Assembly: GCA_004322005.1 (NCBI GenBank)
Contig: SCRF01000120.1
Location: forward strand, 1-64,000
Direction of reading: 5' to 3'
From: Rhodanobacter sp.
GTDB taxonomy: Bacteria; Pseudomonadota; Gammaproteobacteria; Xanthomonadales; Rhodanobacteraceae
DNA length: 64,000 bases
Shown here: one piece after another, positions 32,954 through 42,848 of the stretch
How the letters are laid out: every line of letters starts with the position of its first letter
Position numbering within the stretch: the first letter of the stretch is position 1
Made by a program: the position numbers and the translations under genes
The notes under the pieces: generated by a model
The model's input: only the letters and a program-made list of their open reading frames with translations
Database searches by the model: none
What the model was told of the DNA's origin: nothing

Positions 32954-34165
32954 ATGTCCGATGTGCTCGACCTCACCTGTGACCTGATCCGGCGCCGTTC
33001 GCTGACGCCCGAGGATGCCGGCTGCCTGCCGTTGATCGGCGAGCGGCTGGCGCGCGCGGGTTTCCGCATCGAGCAGCTGCGCTACGGCGAGGTGGACAAC
33101 CTGTGGGCCACGCATGGCCGCGACAACGAACCCGGCAGCGGGCCGACGCTGATCTTTCTCGGCCACACCGACGTGGTGCCGACCGGGCCGGAGTCGGCGT
33201 GGCGCAGTCCGCCGTTCGAACCGACCGTCCGCGACGGCGATTATTCTTGCGATCGTCCTGATCGCGGGAATCAACAAGCGGCGATCCATGGCCGCACTCC
33301 TCACCTGTACGGCCGCGGCGCCGCCGACATGAAGGGTTCGGTGGCGGCGATGGTGGTGGCGCTTGAGCAGTTCGCGGCGGCCCATCCGCAGCATCGCGGC
33401 CGGGTCGGCCTGCTGCTCACCAGCGACGAGGAAGGCCCGACCAACCTCGACGGCGTGCGCCGCGTGGCCGAGCACTTCCGTGCCGGCGGCGAGCGCATCG
33501 ACTGGTGCGTGGTGGGCGAGCCGTCGTCGCGGGAAAAACTCGGCGACCTGATCCGTGTCGGCCGGCGCGGCTCGCTGTCCGGCACGCTCGCGGTGCACGG
33601 CGTGCAGGGGCACGTGGCGTATCCGGAAAAGGCATTGAACCCGATCCACGCCTTCGCGCCCGCGCTGGCCGAACTGGCCGCCGAGCGCTGGGACAGCGGC
33701 AACGCGGACTTTCCGCCCACCTCGTTCCAGGTTTCCAATCTGCATGCCGGCACCGGCGCCAACAACGTCATCCCCGGCACGCTGAGCGCGCTGATCAACT
33801 TCCGCTACGGCACCGCCAGAACCGCCGATGAACTGCGTGCGCGCACCGAGGCGATCCTGCAGCGGCATGGCCTGGATTACACGCTGGACTGGAACCTTTC
33901 CGGCGAACCGTTCCTCACTCCGCCGCAAGGCCGGCTGCGCGAAGCCGTCGTCGCGATCTGCCGCGAGCTGTGCGATCTCGACCCCGAACAAAGCACCGGC
34001 GGCGGCACCTCCGACGGCCGCTTCATCGCACCGCTCGGCGCCGAGGTGGTGGAGCTCGGCCCGGTCAACGCCACCATCCACAAGGTGGACGAGTGCGTAG
34101 CGGTGCAGGATCTCGAACGGTTGCCGGCGCTGTATCGATCGGTGTGCGAACGGTTGCTGGGCTGA
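32954..34165 (+). CDS. dapE: succinyl-diaminopimelate desuccinylase with an internal in-frame insertion
   Basis: [15 protein letters not shown]...[12 protein letters not shown]...[12 protein letters not shown]...[13 protein letters not shown]; about 21 extra residues before LYGRG. Confidence 0.92.
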   Translation: MSDVLDLTCDLIRRRSLTPEDAGCLPLIGERLARAGFRIEQLRYGEVDNLWATHGRDNEPGSGPTLIFLGHTDVVPTGPESAWRSPPFEPTVRDGDYSCDRPDRGNQQAAIHGRTPHLYGRGAADMKGSVAAMVVALEQFAAAHPQHRGRVGLLLTSDEEGPTNLDGVRRVAEHFRAGGERIDWCVVGEPSSREKLGDLIRVGRRGSLSGTLAVHGVQGHVAYPEKALNPIHAFAPALAELAAERWDSGNADFPPTSFQVSNLHAGTGANNVIPGTLSALINFRYGTARTADELRARTEAILQRHGLDYTLDWNLSGEPFLTPPQGRLREAVVAICRELCDLDPEQSTGGGTSDGRFIAPLGAEVVELGPVNATIHKVDECVAVQDLERLPALYRSVCERLLG

Positions 34166-34285
34166 GGCGCGGGAGTTGGCCGCCGCAAGCCGGCCGATTC
34201 CCGCCAGGCAGCTCCGCCTTTCCCGCAAGCTGCCGCCGCCGCGGGTAATCCGGCGGCCTGGTATTCGCCAACCTGATCCGATGGC

Positions 34286-34490
34286 GTTACGCGTTGAGCT
34301 TTTCGTCGAGCGAGATGTCCCGGAAGGAGAGAACCTCGAGCCGGGTATCCGCCAGTACCGTGCGCTTGTCCCTGCCGGACAAGGTCGCGTCCCGCTCGGC
34401 CTTCGGCTGCAGGCGCCGTGACCACAGCGGGCGGCGGGCGAACAGGTGGAAGTGGCCGTGCTCGGCGGCATCGGGGCGATCCTCCGGCGA
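34286..34490 (-). pseudogene. C-terminal gene fragment of unknown family
   Basis: PEDRPDAAEHGHFHLFARRPLWSRRLQPKAERDATLSGRDKRTVLADTRLEVLSFRDISLDEKLNA*, preceded in frame by a stop. Confidence 0.4.
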
Positions 34491-34806
34491 GTGCCGGGCA
34501 GGTGTCGATCAAGCGCTGGCCGGCGGACCCCGTTCGACGTGCGGCCGAGTTCGATGACCGCCGGCCAGACGCTGCTGTCATCTTGTTACTTGGCGCCACA
34601 CTTCGGTGCGCACTTGTGGGCGCCCCACGCTCGACCGGTGTCCGGCGGCTGGATGTCCGTTGCCGTTGAAACCTTCGAACCGTTCCGGGTGCCGGCCTTG
34701 CATGGACGGCGGCCGGATTCGTGGACCGTCCGGCAGGCGCCGGCCGCTTCTGGCCGACGTCTGGCGGCGAGTTTACATACGCCACGCCCGCGCACCCAAC
34801 GGGCTG

Positions 34807-35733
34807 TCAGCGACCCCGGAATTCCGGCGTCGCGCCGATCGTCTCGATCAGCAGGCGGCGGAACCATTCGTGGGCGAGGTCGTTGTTCTTCGACTGGTGC
34901 CAGTAGGCGAGTATCGGGATCGGCTTGAGCTTGATCGGCAGCGGCTGGATGGCGATCGGCAGCAGTTGCGCAAAGCCGGCGGCGCAGGAGCGCGGCATGG
35001 TCAGCAGCAGGTCGGTCGCGGCGGCCACCTGGCAGGCCGAAAAATAATGCTGGCAGACCAGCCGGACCTCGCGCGAGCGGCCGTCCTGGGTCAGCAGCAC
35101 GTCGAGCGGTGCCGCTTCGCCCAGTTGCGATACGGCGACGTGCCGCGCGTTGAGGTAGTCGCTCCTGCGCAGCGTGCCGGTCGCCAGCGGATGCTTGCGG
35201 CGCATCACCACCACCAGCGATTCGTCGAGCAGGTGTTCGCTGGTCAGGCGCGGGCCGGCGGGCAGGCGCCGATCGATCACCAGGTCGATCGTGCCCGCGC
35301 CGAGTTCGCGATCCACCTCGCCGGCGGCGATGCGCCGGCTGACCAGGCGCACGTTGGGGGCGAGCTTCTCGATCCGCGCCAGCAGCGGCGGAAACGCGAT
35401 GGACTCCAGCACGTCGCGAAAGCCGACGCTGAATTGCCGATCCAGTTCGGCGGCGCGGAACGCCGACTGCATCCGGGTGGTGGCCTGCAGGCCTTTCAGG
35501 TGCAGCTGCACCTCGGCCATCACCGTGCGCGCCTTGTCGGTGGGCACGACCCGGTTGCCCTGGCGCACGAACAGCGGGTCGCCGAACAGCTCGCGCAGGC
35601 GGTTCAGCGAGTGGGTGATCGCCGGCTGCGTCAGGTGCAGCGCGCGCGCCGCCGCACTGATGCCGCCCTGGGTGTAGATCGCATCCAGCACGCGGAACAG
35701 GTTCAGATCCATGCGCAGGTCGGGACGGTTCAT
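34807..35733 (-). CDS. LysR family transcriptional regulator
   Basis: MDLNLFRVLDAIYTQGGISAAARALHLTQPAITHSLNRLRELFGDPLFVRQGNRVVPT. Confidence 0.95.
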   Translation of the reverse strand: MNRPDLRMDLNLFRVLDAIYTQGGISAAARALHLTQPAITHSLNRLRELFGDPLFVRQGNRVVPTDKARTVMAEVQLHLKGLQATTRMQSAFRAAELDRQFSVGFRDVLESIAFPPLLARIEKLAPNVRLVSRRIAAGEVDRELGAGTIDLVIDRRLPAGPRLTSEHLLDESLVVVMRRKHPLATGTLRRSDYLNARHVAVSQLGEAAPLDVLLTQDGRSREVRLVCQHYFSACQVAAATDLLLTMPRSCAAGFAQLLPIAIQPLPIKLKPIPILAYWHQSKNNDLAHEWFRRLLIETIGATPEFRGR

Positions 35734-35747
35734 GGGCGGTATTCGCG

Positions 35748-35893
35748 TAGGAGCGCACCCTGTGCGCGAAAAGCCGCCGCATGTAGGAGCGCACCCTGTG
35801 CGCGAAGCTCTTTGTAGGAGCGCACCGAAGTGCGCGAATGCTTTTGTTCGAGCGTCGGCAAAGAGCTTCGCGCACAGGGTGCGCTCCTACGCG
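35748..35893. repeat. REP/BIME-like cluster: three direct units and one inverted
   Basis: gtaggagcgcaccctgtgcgcga x2, gtaggagcgcaccgaagtgcgcga, then tcgcgcacagggtgcgctcctac. Confidence 0.92.
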
Positions 35894-36011
35894 GCGGGAT
35901 TTACATATTACCCGTACTGATAGCTGGATATAAAACCTATTCATTTTACCGATGGAAGGCGATCGGCGTAGGCTGGCGATCACGCAGCTGACAGCCGCAG
36001 GAGAGCCGCCG

Positions 36012-37250
36012 ATGGATTTCGCCCACTCCGAACGCGCACGAGCGCTGATCGAGCGCCTCAGCCGATTCATGCGCGACGAAGTCGTGCCGGCCGAGCATGT
36101 GTATACGGCCGAACTCAGCGGCAGTGCCGACTGGCGGCAATGGCGCCAGCCGCCGGTGATGGAGGCGCTGAAGGCGAAGGCGCGCGCGGCCGGTCTGTGG
36201 AACCTGTTTCTGCCCGAGGCCGGGCACGGTGCGGGCCTGAGCAACGTGGAGTACGCGCCGCTGGCCGAGCTGATGGGCCACTCGTTCATCGCGCCGGAGG
36301 TGTTCAACTGCAACGCGCCGGATACCGGCAACATGGAGGTGCTGGTGCGCTATGGCTCGGACGCGCAGAAGGCGCGCTGGCTGACGCCGCTGCTGGCCGG
36401 AGAGACCCGCTCGGCGTTCTGCATGACCGAGCCGGGCGTGGCGTCGTCGGATGCCACCAACATGCAGGCCACCGCCCTGATCGAGGGCGATCAGGTCGTG
36501 CTCAACGGGCGCAAGTGGTGGTCGACCGGCATCGGTCATCCGCATTGCCGCTTCGTGATCTTCATGGGCCTGAGCCATCCGGACGCCGCGGTGCACGAGC
36601 GCCACTCGATGGTGCTGTGCCCGCTGGACGCGCCCGGCGTGAAGGTGGAGCGGATGCTGCCGGTGTTCCACGATTACGACGAACCTTCCGGTCACGGCGA
36701 AATCAGTTTCACCGACGTACGGCTGCCGCTGGACCAGGTGATCCTGGGCAGCGGGCGCGGCTTCGAGATCGCGCAGGGGCGGCTCGGGCCCGGGCGCATC
36801 CATCACTGCATGCGCGCGATCGGCGTGGCCGAGCGCGCACTGGCGCTGCTGTGCGCGCGCGCCACCACGCGCACCGCGTTCGGCAAGCCGCTGATCAAGC
36901 TCGGCGGCAATGAGGACATCGTCGCCGACCTGCGCATGGCGATCGAGCAGGCACGCCTGCTCACGCTGAAGGCGGCCTGGCTGATCGACACCCAGGGCGT
37001 GAAGGCGGCCATCAGCGAGATTTCGCAGATCAAGGTAGTCGCGCCGGCGGTGGCGCAGCAGGCGGTCGATGCGGCGATCCAGATCCACGGCGGCGCGGGC
37101 GTCTCGGATGATTTTGCGCTGGTGGCGCTGTATGCCCATGCGCGCGTGCTGCGTCTGGCCGACGGCCCGGACGAAGTGCATCGCGGCCTGATCGCCAAGC
37201 GCGAAGTGCGCGCGCAGATGGCCGCGGCCGCGGCGCAGGCGGGCGCATGA
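36012..37250 (+). CDS. acyl-CoA dehydrogenase family protein
   Basis: MDFAHSERARALIERLSRFMRDEVVPAEH...CMTEPGVASSDATNMQ...QIHGGAGVSDDF. Confidence 0.95.
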   Translation: MDFAHSERARALIERLSRFMRDEVVPAEHVYTAELSGSADWRQWRQPPVMEALKAKARAAGLWNLFLPEAGHGAGLSNVEYAPLAELMGHSFIAPEVFNCNAPDTGNMEVLVRYGSDAQKARWLTPLLAGETRSAFCMTEPGVASSDATNMQATALIEGDQVVLNGRKWWSTGIGHPHCRFVIFMGLSHPDAAVHERHSMVLCPLDAPGVKVERMLPVFHDYDEPSGHGEISFTDVRLPLDQVILGSGRGFEIAQGRLGPGRIHHCMRAIGVAERALALLCARATTRTAFGKPLIKLGGNEDIVADLRMAIEQARLLTLKAAWLIDTQGVKAAISEISQIKVVAPAVAQQAVDAAIQIHGGAGVSDDFALVALYAHARVLRLADGPDEVHRGLIAKREVRAQMAAAAAQAGA

Positions 37251-38317
37251 CGGCGGCGCTGGATCAGGCGCGCGAGGTGCGCGAGGAGGACCGGCTCGAC
37301 GTCGCGCGGGTCGATGCGTTCCTGCGCCAGCACATCGACGGCCTGCACGGCGTGCCCACGATCCGGCAGTTTGCCGGCGGCGCCTCCAACCTCACCTACC
37401 TGATCGGCTACGGCGAGCGCGAACTGGTGCTGCGCCGCCCGCCCGCGGGGGTGAAGGCGAAGTCCGCGCATGACATGCTGCGCGAGGCGCACGTGATGGC
37501 GGCGCTGAAACCGCATTACCCGTACGTGCCGGCGATCCTGGCGCGCTGCGACGATCACGCCGTGCTCGGCCACGATTTCTACGTGATGGAGCGCTTGCGC
37601 GGGATCATCCTGCGCCGCGACCTGCCGGCCGGGCTGGGGCTGGACGAGGCCGGCGTGCGCCGGCTGTGCCTGGGTTTCATCGAGCGGCTGGTGGAGCTGC
37701 ACCAGGTCGATGCGGCGCTGCCGGAACTGGCCGGCCTCGGCAAGGGCGAGGGTTACATCGCGCGCCAGGTCGGCGGCTGGAGCGAACGCTGGCGGCAGGC
37801 GAAGACCGACGACACCGATCCATGCAAGGACGTGCTGGCCTGGCTCGCCGCCAAGCAGCCGCCGCGCGAGACGGCGATCTGCGTGATCCACAACGACTAT
37901 CGCTTCGACAACGTGGTGCTCGATCCCGGGCATCCGCTGGACATCATCGGCGTGCTGGACTGGGAAATGAGCACACTGGGCGACCCGCTGATGGACCTGG
38001 GCGGCTCGCTGGCATACTGGGTGCAGGCCGACGACGATGCGGTGTTCCAGTCGTTCCGCCGCCAGCCCACGCACGTGCCCGGCATGCTCACGCGCCGCGA
38101 AGCGGTGGCGCATTACGCCGAGCGCAGTGGCTGGAGCGTGGGCAATTTCGATTTCTACGAAGTGTTCGGCCTGTTCCGGCTGATGGTGATCATCCAGCAG
38201 ATCTACCGCCGCTTCGTGCTGGGCCAGACCAGCAACCCGCAGTTCGCCGGCTTCGGCCAGGCGGCGGCTTACATGGGCCAGCGCTGTCGTCGACTGATCG
38301 CCGGGTCGAGTCTCTGA
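37247..38317 (+). CDS. phosphotransferase family protein (APH fold, ACAD10/11-associated type)
   Basis: GGASNLTYLIGYGERELVLRRPP...VIHNDYRFDNVVLDP...GVLDWEMSTLGDPLMDLG. Confidence 0.95.
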   Translation: MTAALDQAREVREEDRLDVARVDAFLRQHIDGLHGVPTIRQFAGGASNLTYLIGYGERELVLRRPPAGVKAKSAHDMLREAHVMAALKPHYPYVPAILARCDDHAVLGHDFYVMERLRGIILRRDLPAGLGLDEAGVRRLCLGFIERLVELHQVDAALPELAGLGKGEGYIARQVGGWSERWRQAKTDDTDPCKDVLAWLAAKQPPRETAICVIHNDYRFDNVVLDPGHPLDIIGVLDWEMSTLGDPLMDLGGSLAYWVQADDDAVFQSFRRQPTHVPGMLTRREAVAHYAERSGWSVGNFDFYEVFGLFRLMVIIQQIYRRFVLGQTSNPQFAGFGQAAAYMGQRCRRLIAGSSL

Positions 38318-38320
38318 AGA

Positions 38321-39003
38321 TGGGCAGCCTGCTGCTGGTACGGCATGGCCAGGCCTGCTTCGGCAGCGCCGATTACGACCGGCTGTCGCCGCTGGGCGAG
38401 TTGCAGTCGCAGCGGCTCGGTCAGTGGTTGAAGCAAACCGGCCAGATGCCGGATCTGATCGCGGTGGGTCCGCTCAGGCGGCACGTGCAGACGGCCGATC
38501 TGTGCGTCGAAGCCGCCGGGGCGACGGCGCCGCGGATCTGCGTGGCCGGCCTCGACGAACTCGACCATGCCGAGATCCTGGCGCGGCATCGCCCGGACCT
38601 GGCCACGCCGGCGCAGCTGCATGCGGAAATGGCGCAGGCCGACGATCCGCATCGGGCCTTCCAGCGCCTGTTCGCGGCGGCGGTCGCGCGCTGGACCGGC
38701 GGCGCATTCGACACCCAGTACACGCGCAGCTGGCCGGCGTTTCGCGCGGCCACGCTGCAGGCGCTGCGGGCGCTGGCCGCGCATCAGGCGCGCACGATCT
38801 GGGCGTTCACCTCCGGCGGCCCGATCGCGGTGATGGTCAACGCGCTGGTCGATGCGCCGGCCGGGCAAGCCTTCGCGCTCAGCTGGCCGCTGGTCAACAC
38901 CTCGCTGACCCGCATCAAGACGGCGGCGCAGCGGCAAAGCCTGATCAGCTACAACGGCTGGCCGCACCTGGAGCACGCCGATCACCTCATCACCCATCGC
39001 TGA
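38321..39003 (+). CDS. histidine phosphatase family protein
   Basis: MGSLLLVRHGQACFGSADYDRLSPLGELQSQRLGQWL. Confidence 0.93.
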
Positions 39004-39039
39004 ACCCACTCACTGAACACGCACCGAAGGACCACGCCC

Positions 39040-39810
39040 ATGGCCGCATCCGACCTGTTCGACCTTTCCGGGAAAATCGCCGTGGTCACCGGCGCCAGCC
39101 GCGGCATCGGCGCCGAGATCGCGAAATTGCTGGCCGCGCACGGCGCGCACACCATCGTCTCCAGCCGCAAGCAGGCGGACTGCCAGACCGTGGTGGACGA
39201 GATCGCCGCTGCCGGCGGTTCGGCCGAGGCGCTCGCCTGCCACATCGGCGAGATGGAGCAGATCGCCGCGCTGTTCGCCGCGATCGAACGGCAGCATGGA
39301 CGTCTGGACGTCCTGGTCAACAACGCGGCGATCAACCCGTACTTTGGCAGCATCCTGGATACCGATCCGGCGATCTTCCAGAAAACCGTGGACGTCAACA
39401 TCCGCGGCTATTTCTACATGTCCACCCATGGCGCCAGGCTGATGGCGAAGCACGGCGGCGGCTCCATCGTCAACGTGGCCTCGGTCAACGGCGTGGTGCC
39501 CGGCCACTTCCAGGGCATCTACTCGATCACCAAGGCGGCGGTGATCTCGATGAGCAAGGCGTTCGCGGTGGAATGCGCCGAGTCCGGCGTGCGCTGCAAC
39601 GCGCTGCTGCCGGGGCTGACCGACACCAAGTTCGCCTCGGTGCTGGTGCATACGCCGGCGATCCTCAAGCAGGCCATGGCGCACGTGCCGATGCGCCGCG
39701 TGGCGCAGCCGTCCGAGATGGCCGGTGCCGCGCTGTATTTCGCCTCGGCCGCCTCGTCCTACACCACCGGCGCCGTGCTGAACGTCGACGGCGGCTACCT
39801 GTCCGTCTGA
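39040..39810 (+). CDS. SDR family oxidoreductase
   Basis: VVTGASRGIGAEIA; NNAAIN; NVASVNGVVPGHFQGIYSITKAA (S-Y-K present). Confidence 0.95.
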   Translation: MAASDLFDLSGKIAVVTGASRGIGAEIAKLLAAHGAHTIVSSRKQADCQTVVDEIAAAGGSAEALACHIGEMEQIAALFAAIERQHGRLDVLVNNAAINPYFGSILDTDPAIFQKTVDVNIRGYFYMSTHGARLMAKHGGGSIVNVASVNGVVPGHFQGIYSITKAAVISMSKAFAVECAESGVRCNALLPGLTDTKFASVLVHTPAILKQAMAHVPMRRVAQPSEMAGAALYFASAASSYTTGAVLNVDGGYLSV

Positions 39811-39883
39811 TCCGCCGCCATTTCCTTTTCCCCGGACGGCGTCCCTGTCCGGGGGAGAGGGCGTCAAAAACCGGAGTCCCGTC

Positions 39884-40417
39884 ATGACCGAAATTTCCGC
39901 ACAACGCGTCGCCGGCAAGAAGGCGTTCGTCACCGGTGCGGCCGGCGGCCTCGGCGCCGCCATCGCACGCATGCTGGCGCGGCACGGCGCCAGGGTGTTC
40001 CTCACCGACATCGACGAGGCCGCCGTGCGCGCCGTGGCCGCGTCGATCAACGCCGGGCACGGCGCCACGGTGGCGTGGGCCGCGATGCAGAACGTGCGCG
40101 ACGAGGAGCGCTGGCAGAGCGTGCTGGCCGAGGCCGACGCCGCGATGGGCGGCTTGTCGGTGCTGGTCAACAACGCCGGCATCGACGTGCGCAGCAACTC
40201 GGTGCATCCGGCCTTCATCCGCACCGGCATCGTCGAACCGTTCTTCGCGCAGCTGGGCGAGCAGGAGGCGTTGCGCAAACTCACCCGCGGCATACCGCTG
40301 AAGCGCCTCGGCGAAGCCGACGACGTGGCCCATGCCGTGCTTTACCTGGCCTCCGACGAAAGCCGCTACGTCACCGCCGCCGAAATCCGCGTCGACGGCG
40401 GCGCCTCGGCCGTCTGA
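39884..40417 (+). pseudogene. SDR family protein with internal in-frame deletion of the catalytic segment
   Basis: AFVTGAAGGLGAAIARML ... LSVLVNNAGIDV joined directly to RSNSVHPAFIRTGIVEPFF; no S...YxxxK; 177 aa against about 250. Confidence 0.8.
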
Positions 40418-40438
40418 TCATGGCTGCGCACCACCATG

Positions 40439-40521
40439 CTCGTCATCCCAGCGAAGGCTGGGATCCAGCGCCTGCAAGCCACGTCCAAGGCACTGGATTC
40501 CAGCCTTCGCTGGAATGACGA
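40439..40521. repeat. CGTCATCCCAGCGAAGGCTGGGATCCAG inverted repeat pair (related to the core of the MITE-like elements)
   Basis: cgtcatcccagcgaaggctgggatccag...ctggattccagccttcgctggaatgacg. Confidence 0.88.
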
Positions 40522-40529
40522 TACCCCCC

Positions 40530-40557
40530 GTTCCCCGTTCCCCGTTCCCCGTTCCCG
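40530..40557. repeat. heptamer (GTTCCCC)x4 tandem tract just upstream of a start codon
   Basis: gttcccc gttcccc gttcccc gttcccg at 40530, 40537, 40544, 40551. Confidence 0.85.
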
Positions 40558-40567
40558 GAGAAACCCC

Positions 40568-41581
40568 ATGTCCCTCCTCAACCGCCAGCTGCGCCTGAAA
40601 TCCCGTCCCGACGGCCTGGTCGGGCGCGAGCATTTCGATCTCGTCGAGCAGCCCGTGCCCGAACTGGGCGAGGGCGAAATACTGCTGCGCGTGCTGTATC
40701 TCTCGATGGATCCCACCAACCGCGTGTGGATGCGCGACATCCCGCAATACCTGCCGCCGGTGGCGATCGGCGAGGTGATGCGCGCGCTGGGCCTGGGCCG
40801 CGTGGTCAAGTCGCGCTCGCCGCACTACCACGAGGGCGACCTGGTGCAGGGCATCACCGGCTGGCAGGACTACCTGGTGTTGCACGACAGCGCCAAGGGC
40901 TACGTGCGCCTGCCCGCCGACCCCGGCATCCCGCTGCCGACCCTGCTCGGCGCCGCCGGCATGAGCGGCGTCACCGCCTACTACGGCATGACCGATATCG
41001 CCCCGGTACAGCCCGGTGAAACCCTGGTGGTCTCCGCCGCCGCCGGCTCGGTCGGTTCGATCGCCGGGCAGATCGGCAAGATCCGGGGCGCCCGCGTGGT
41101 CGGCATCGCCGGCGGCGCCGACAAATGCCACTACCTCGTGGACGAACTTCGCTTCGATGCCGCCGTCGACTACAAGGCCGACGACTTCAAGCAGCAGCTC
41201 AAGGCCGCTACCTCCGACGGCGTGCACGTCAACTTCGAAAACGTCGGTGGCGAGGTGATGCGCGCGGTGCTCTCGCGCATGGTCATCGGCGGGCGCATCG
41301 CGCTGTGCGGGCTGATCTCCGGCTACAACAGCGGCGAGAAGCCCAGCGACGACTATGGCATCTTCGTGATGAAGCGGCTCAGCATGCGTGGTTTCCTGGT
41401 GCTCGACTACACCAAGACCAAGGAGGCTGTGCATGCCATCACTGGCTGGATTCGGGAAGGCAAATTGAAGACCGAGGAGACGGTGGCTGAAGGGTTGGAG
41501 AACGCACCCGTCGTGCTCAATCGGTTGTTTGATGGGAGTCATCGGGGGAAGCTGGTGTTGCGGGTGGATGCGCAGGCTTGA
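40568..41581 (+). CDS. NADP-dependent oxidoreductase (leukotriene B4 dehydrogenase/PTGR-like MDR)
   Basis: LGAAGMSGVTAYYGMTDIAPVQPGETLVVSAAAGSVGSIAGQIGKIRGARVVGIAGG. Confidence 0.95.
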   Translation: MSLLNRQLRLKSRPDGLVGREHFDLVEQPVPELGEGEILLRVLYLSMDPTNRVWMRDIPQYLPPVAIGEVMRALGLGRVVKSRSPHYHEGDLVQGITGWQDYLVLHDSAKGYVRLPADPGIPLPTLLGAAGMSGVTAYYGMTDIAPVQPGETLVVSAAAGSVGSIAGQIGKIRGARVVGIAGGADKCHYLVDELRFDAAVDYKADDFKQQLKAATSDGVHVNFENVGGEVMRAVLSRMVIGGRIALCGLISGYNSGEKPSDDYGIFVMKRLSMRGFLVLDYTKTKEAVHAITGWIREGKLKTEETVAEGLENAPVVLNRLFDGSHRGKLVLRVDAQA

Positions 41582-41941
41582 GCGAGCTTCGCGCTCGTCA
41601 GTAGCAAGAGCTTTCGTGCGCCTTCGGCGCGCGAGTCACTTTGACTCCAGGCATCCTGTCCTTCGCCCTTCGGGCCGGCTTCGCCGTTCGCGCATGCTCC
41701 TGCATGCACGTGGACAAGCAAAAGAGAAGTACCTCGCCCTCCGCAGGGGGTGAAAGCTCTGCTCTTCGACAGCATTCCGGTCGCGCGGAATCGCCCGGTG
41801 GCCGGTGGATTCCGTAAGGCGGGGAGCAGGCACCTGCTCGAGTATTCCTTCACTCTATGGGCTTGTTGCCCGCTACAGTGAGGCTCGACGGTTCCGGTCT
41901 CATTCCAGCCATTCGATCCATCAACAAGCAGCATGCCCCGC

Positions 41942-42060
41942 CATGTCCACCACCCCTGCACTGATCACCTTCGACATCTTCGGCACCGTGCTCGACTGGC
42001 GCAGCGGGATGGAGGCGGATTGCGCCGAGGCGGGCCGGCCGTTGCGCTTCCCCGGCATGC
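41942..42060 (+). pseudogene. haloacid dehalogenase-type N-terminal fragment
   Basis: MSTTPALITFDIFGTVLDWRSGMEADCAEAGRPLRF, then unrelated sequence. Confidence 0.65.
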
Positions 42061-42181
42061 GGTTGCCTTGTGCCGGGGGGGGACGCATGATCGGGGTCTG
42101 CCCCGGAGCGAAGCCTGCCGGGCACGTGGCGGCCGATCGGCGGGCCACCTTCATCGAACAGGCCAGCAGGAGTAGCGCGCC

Positions 42182-42685
42182 ATGCCAACGAACGCCGCCG
42201 ATGCCGGTGCATCTCCCGCGCAGATCGTCCGGTATCGACGCGAATTCCAGCCGGCTTTCGAGCGCATCAATCGCTGGTGGCTCGATGCGCACGATCTGCT
42301 CGAACCGGCGGACCTTGCCTACCTGCAGCATCCCGAGGAACAGATCCTGGCCGGCGGCGGACAGGTCTTTCTGGCGCTGGACCGCGGCAAGGTGGTCGGC
42401 ACCTGCGCCGCGATCCGCGTTTCGGCCGGCACCTTCGAACTGGCCAAGCTCGCCGTCGCGCCCACCTCGCAACGGCGTGGCCTGGGACGCCAGCTGTCGC
42501 TGTCGGTGATCCAGTTCGCCCGCGCGGCGGGCGCGTGCGAGGTCGTGCTCACCTCCAACACCGCGCTGGTGGATGCGATCCGCCTCTACGAGGATATCGG
42601 CTTCAAGCACGCGCCGATGCCGGCGGACGTGCGTTACCGGACCGCGGACGTCTACATGGCGATGGGCTTGCGGAAGGCGGTCTGA
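42182..42685 (+). CDS. GNAT family N-acetyltransferase
   Basis: FELAKLAVAPTSQRRGLGRQLSLSVIQFARAAG. Confidence 0.92.
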   Translation: MPTNAADAGASPAQIVRYRREFQPAFERINRWWLDAHDLLEPADLAYLQHPEEQILAGGGQVFLALDRGKVVGTCAAIRVSAGTFELAKLAVAPTSQRRGLGRQLSLSVIQFARAAGACEVVLTSNTALVDAIRLYEDIGFKHAPMPADVRYRTADVYMAMGLRKAV

Positions 42686-42848
42686 CGCCCGGTGGCGGAT
42701 TGCAGCTTGCCTTGCTGCAGCAGTCGTTCGCGGTACAACAGGGCCCACTGCCTAATGTTCGTTCCGGCCGCCCGACCCGCGATTGACGTTCATGCCGATG
42801 GGGGCATAGTGTGCTGATCGTCCCATGACGCCATGCAAGTTGCCGACC

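Noticed and set aside
35748-35893. CRISPR array
   Set aside because: Units are palindromic, irregularly spaced and in both orientations; no unique equal-length spacers and no cas genes.
34586-36334. 582-aa minus-strand ORF over the LysR gene
   Set aside because: Out of frame with the clear LysR protein and crosses the repeat cluster.
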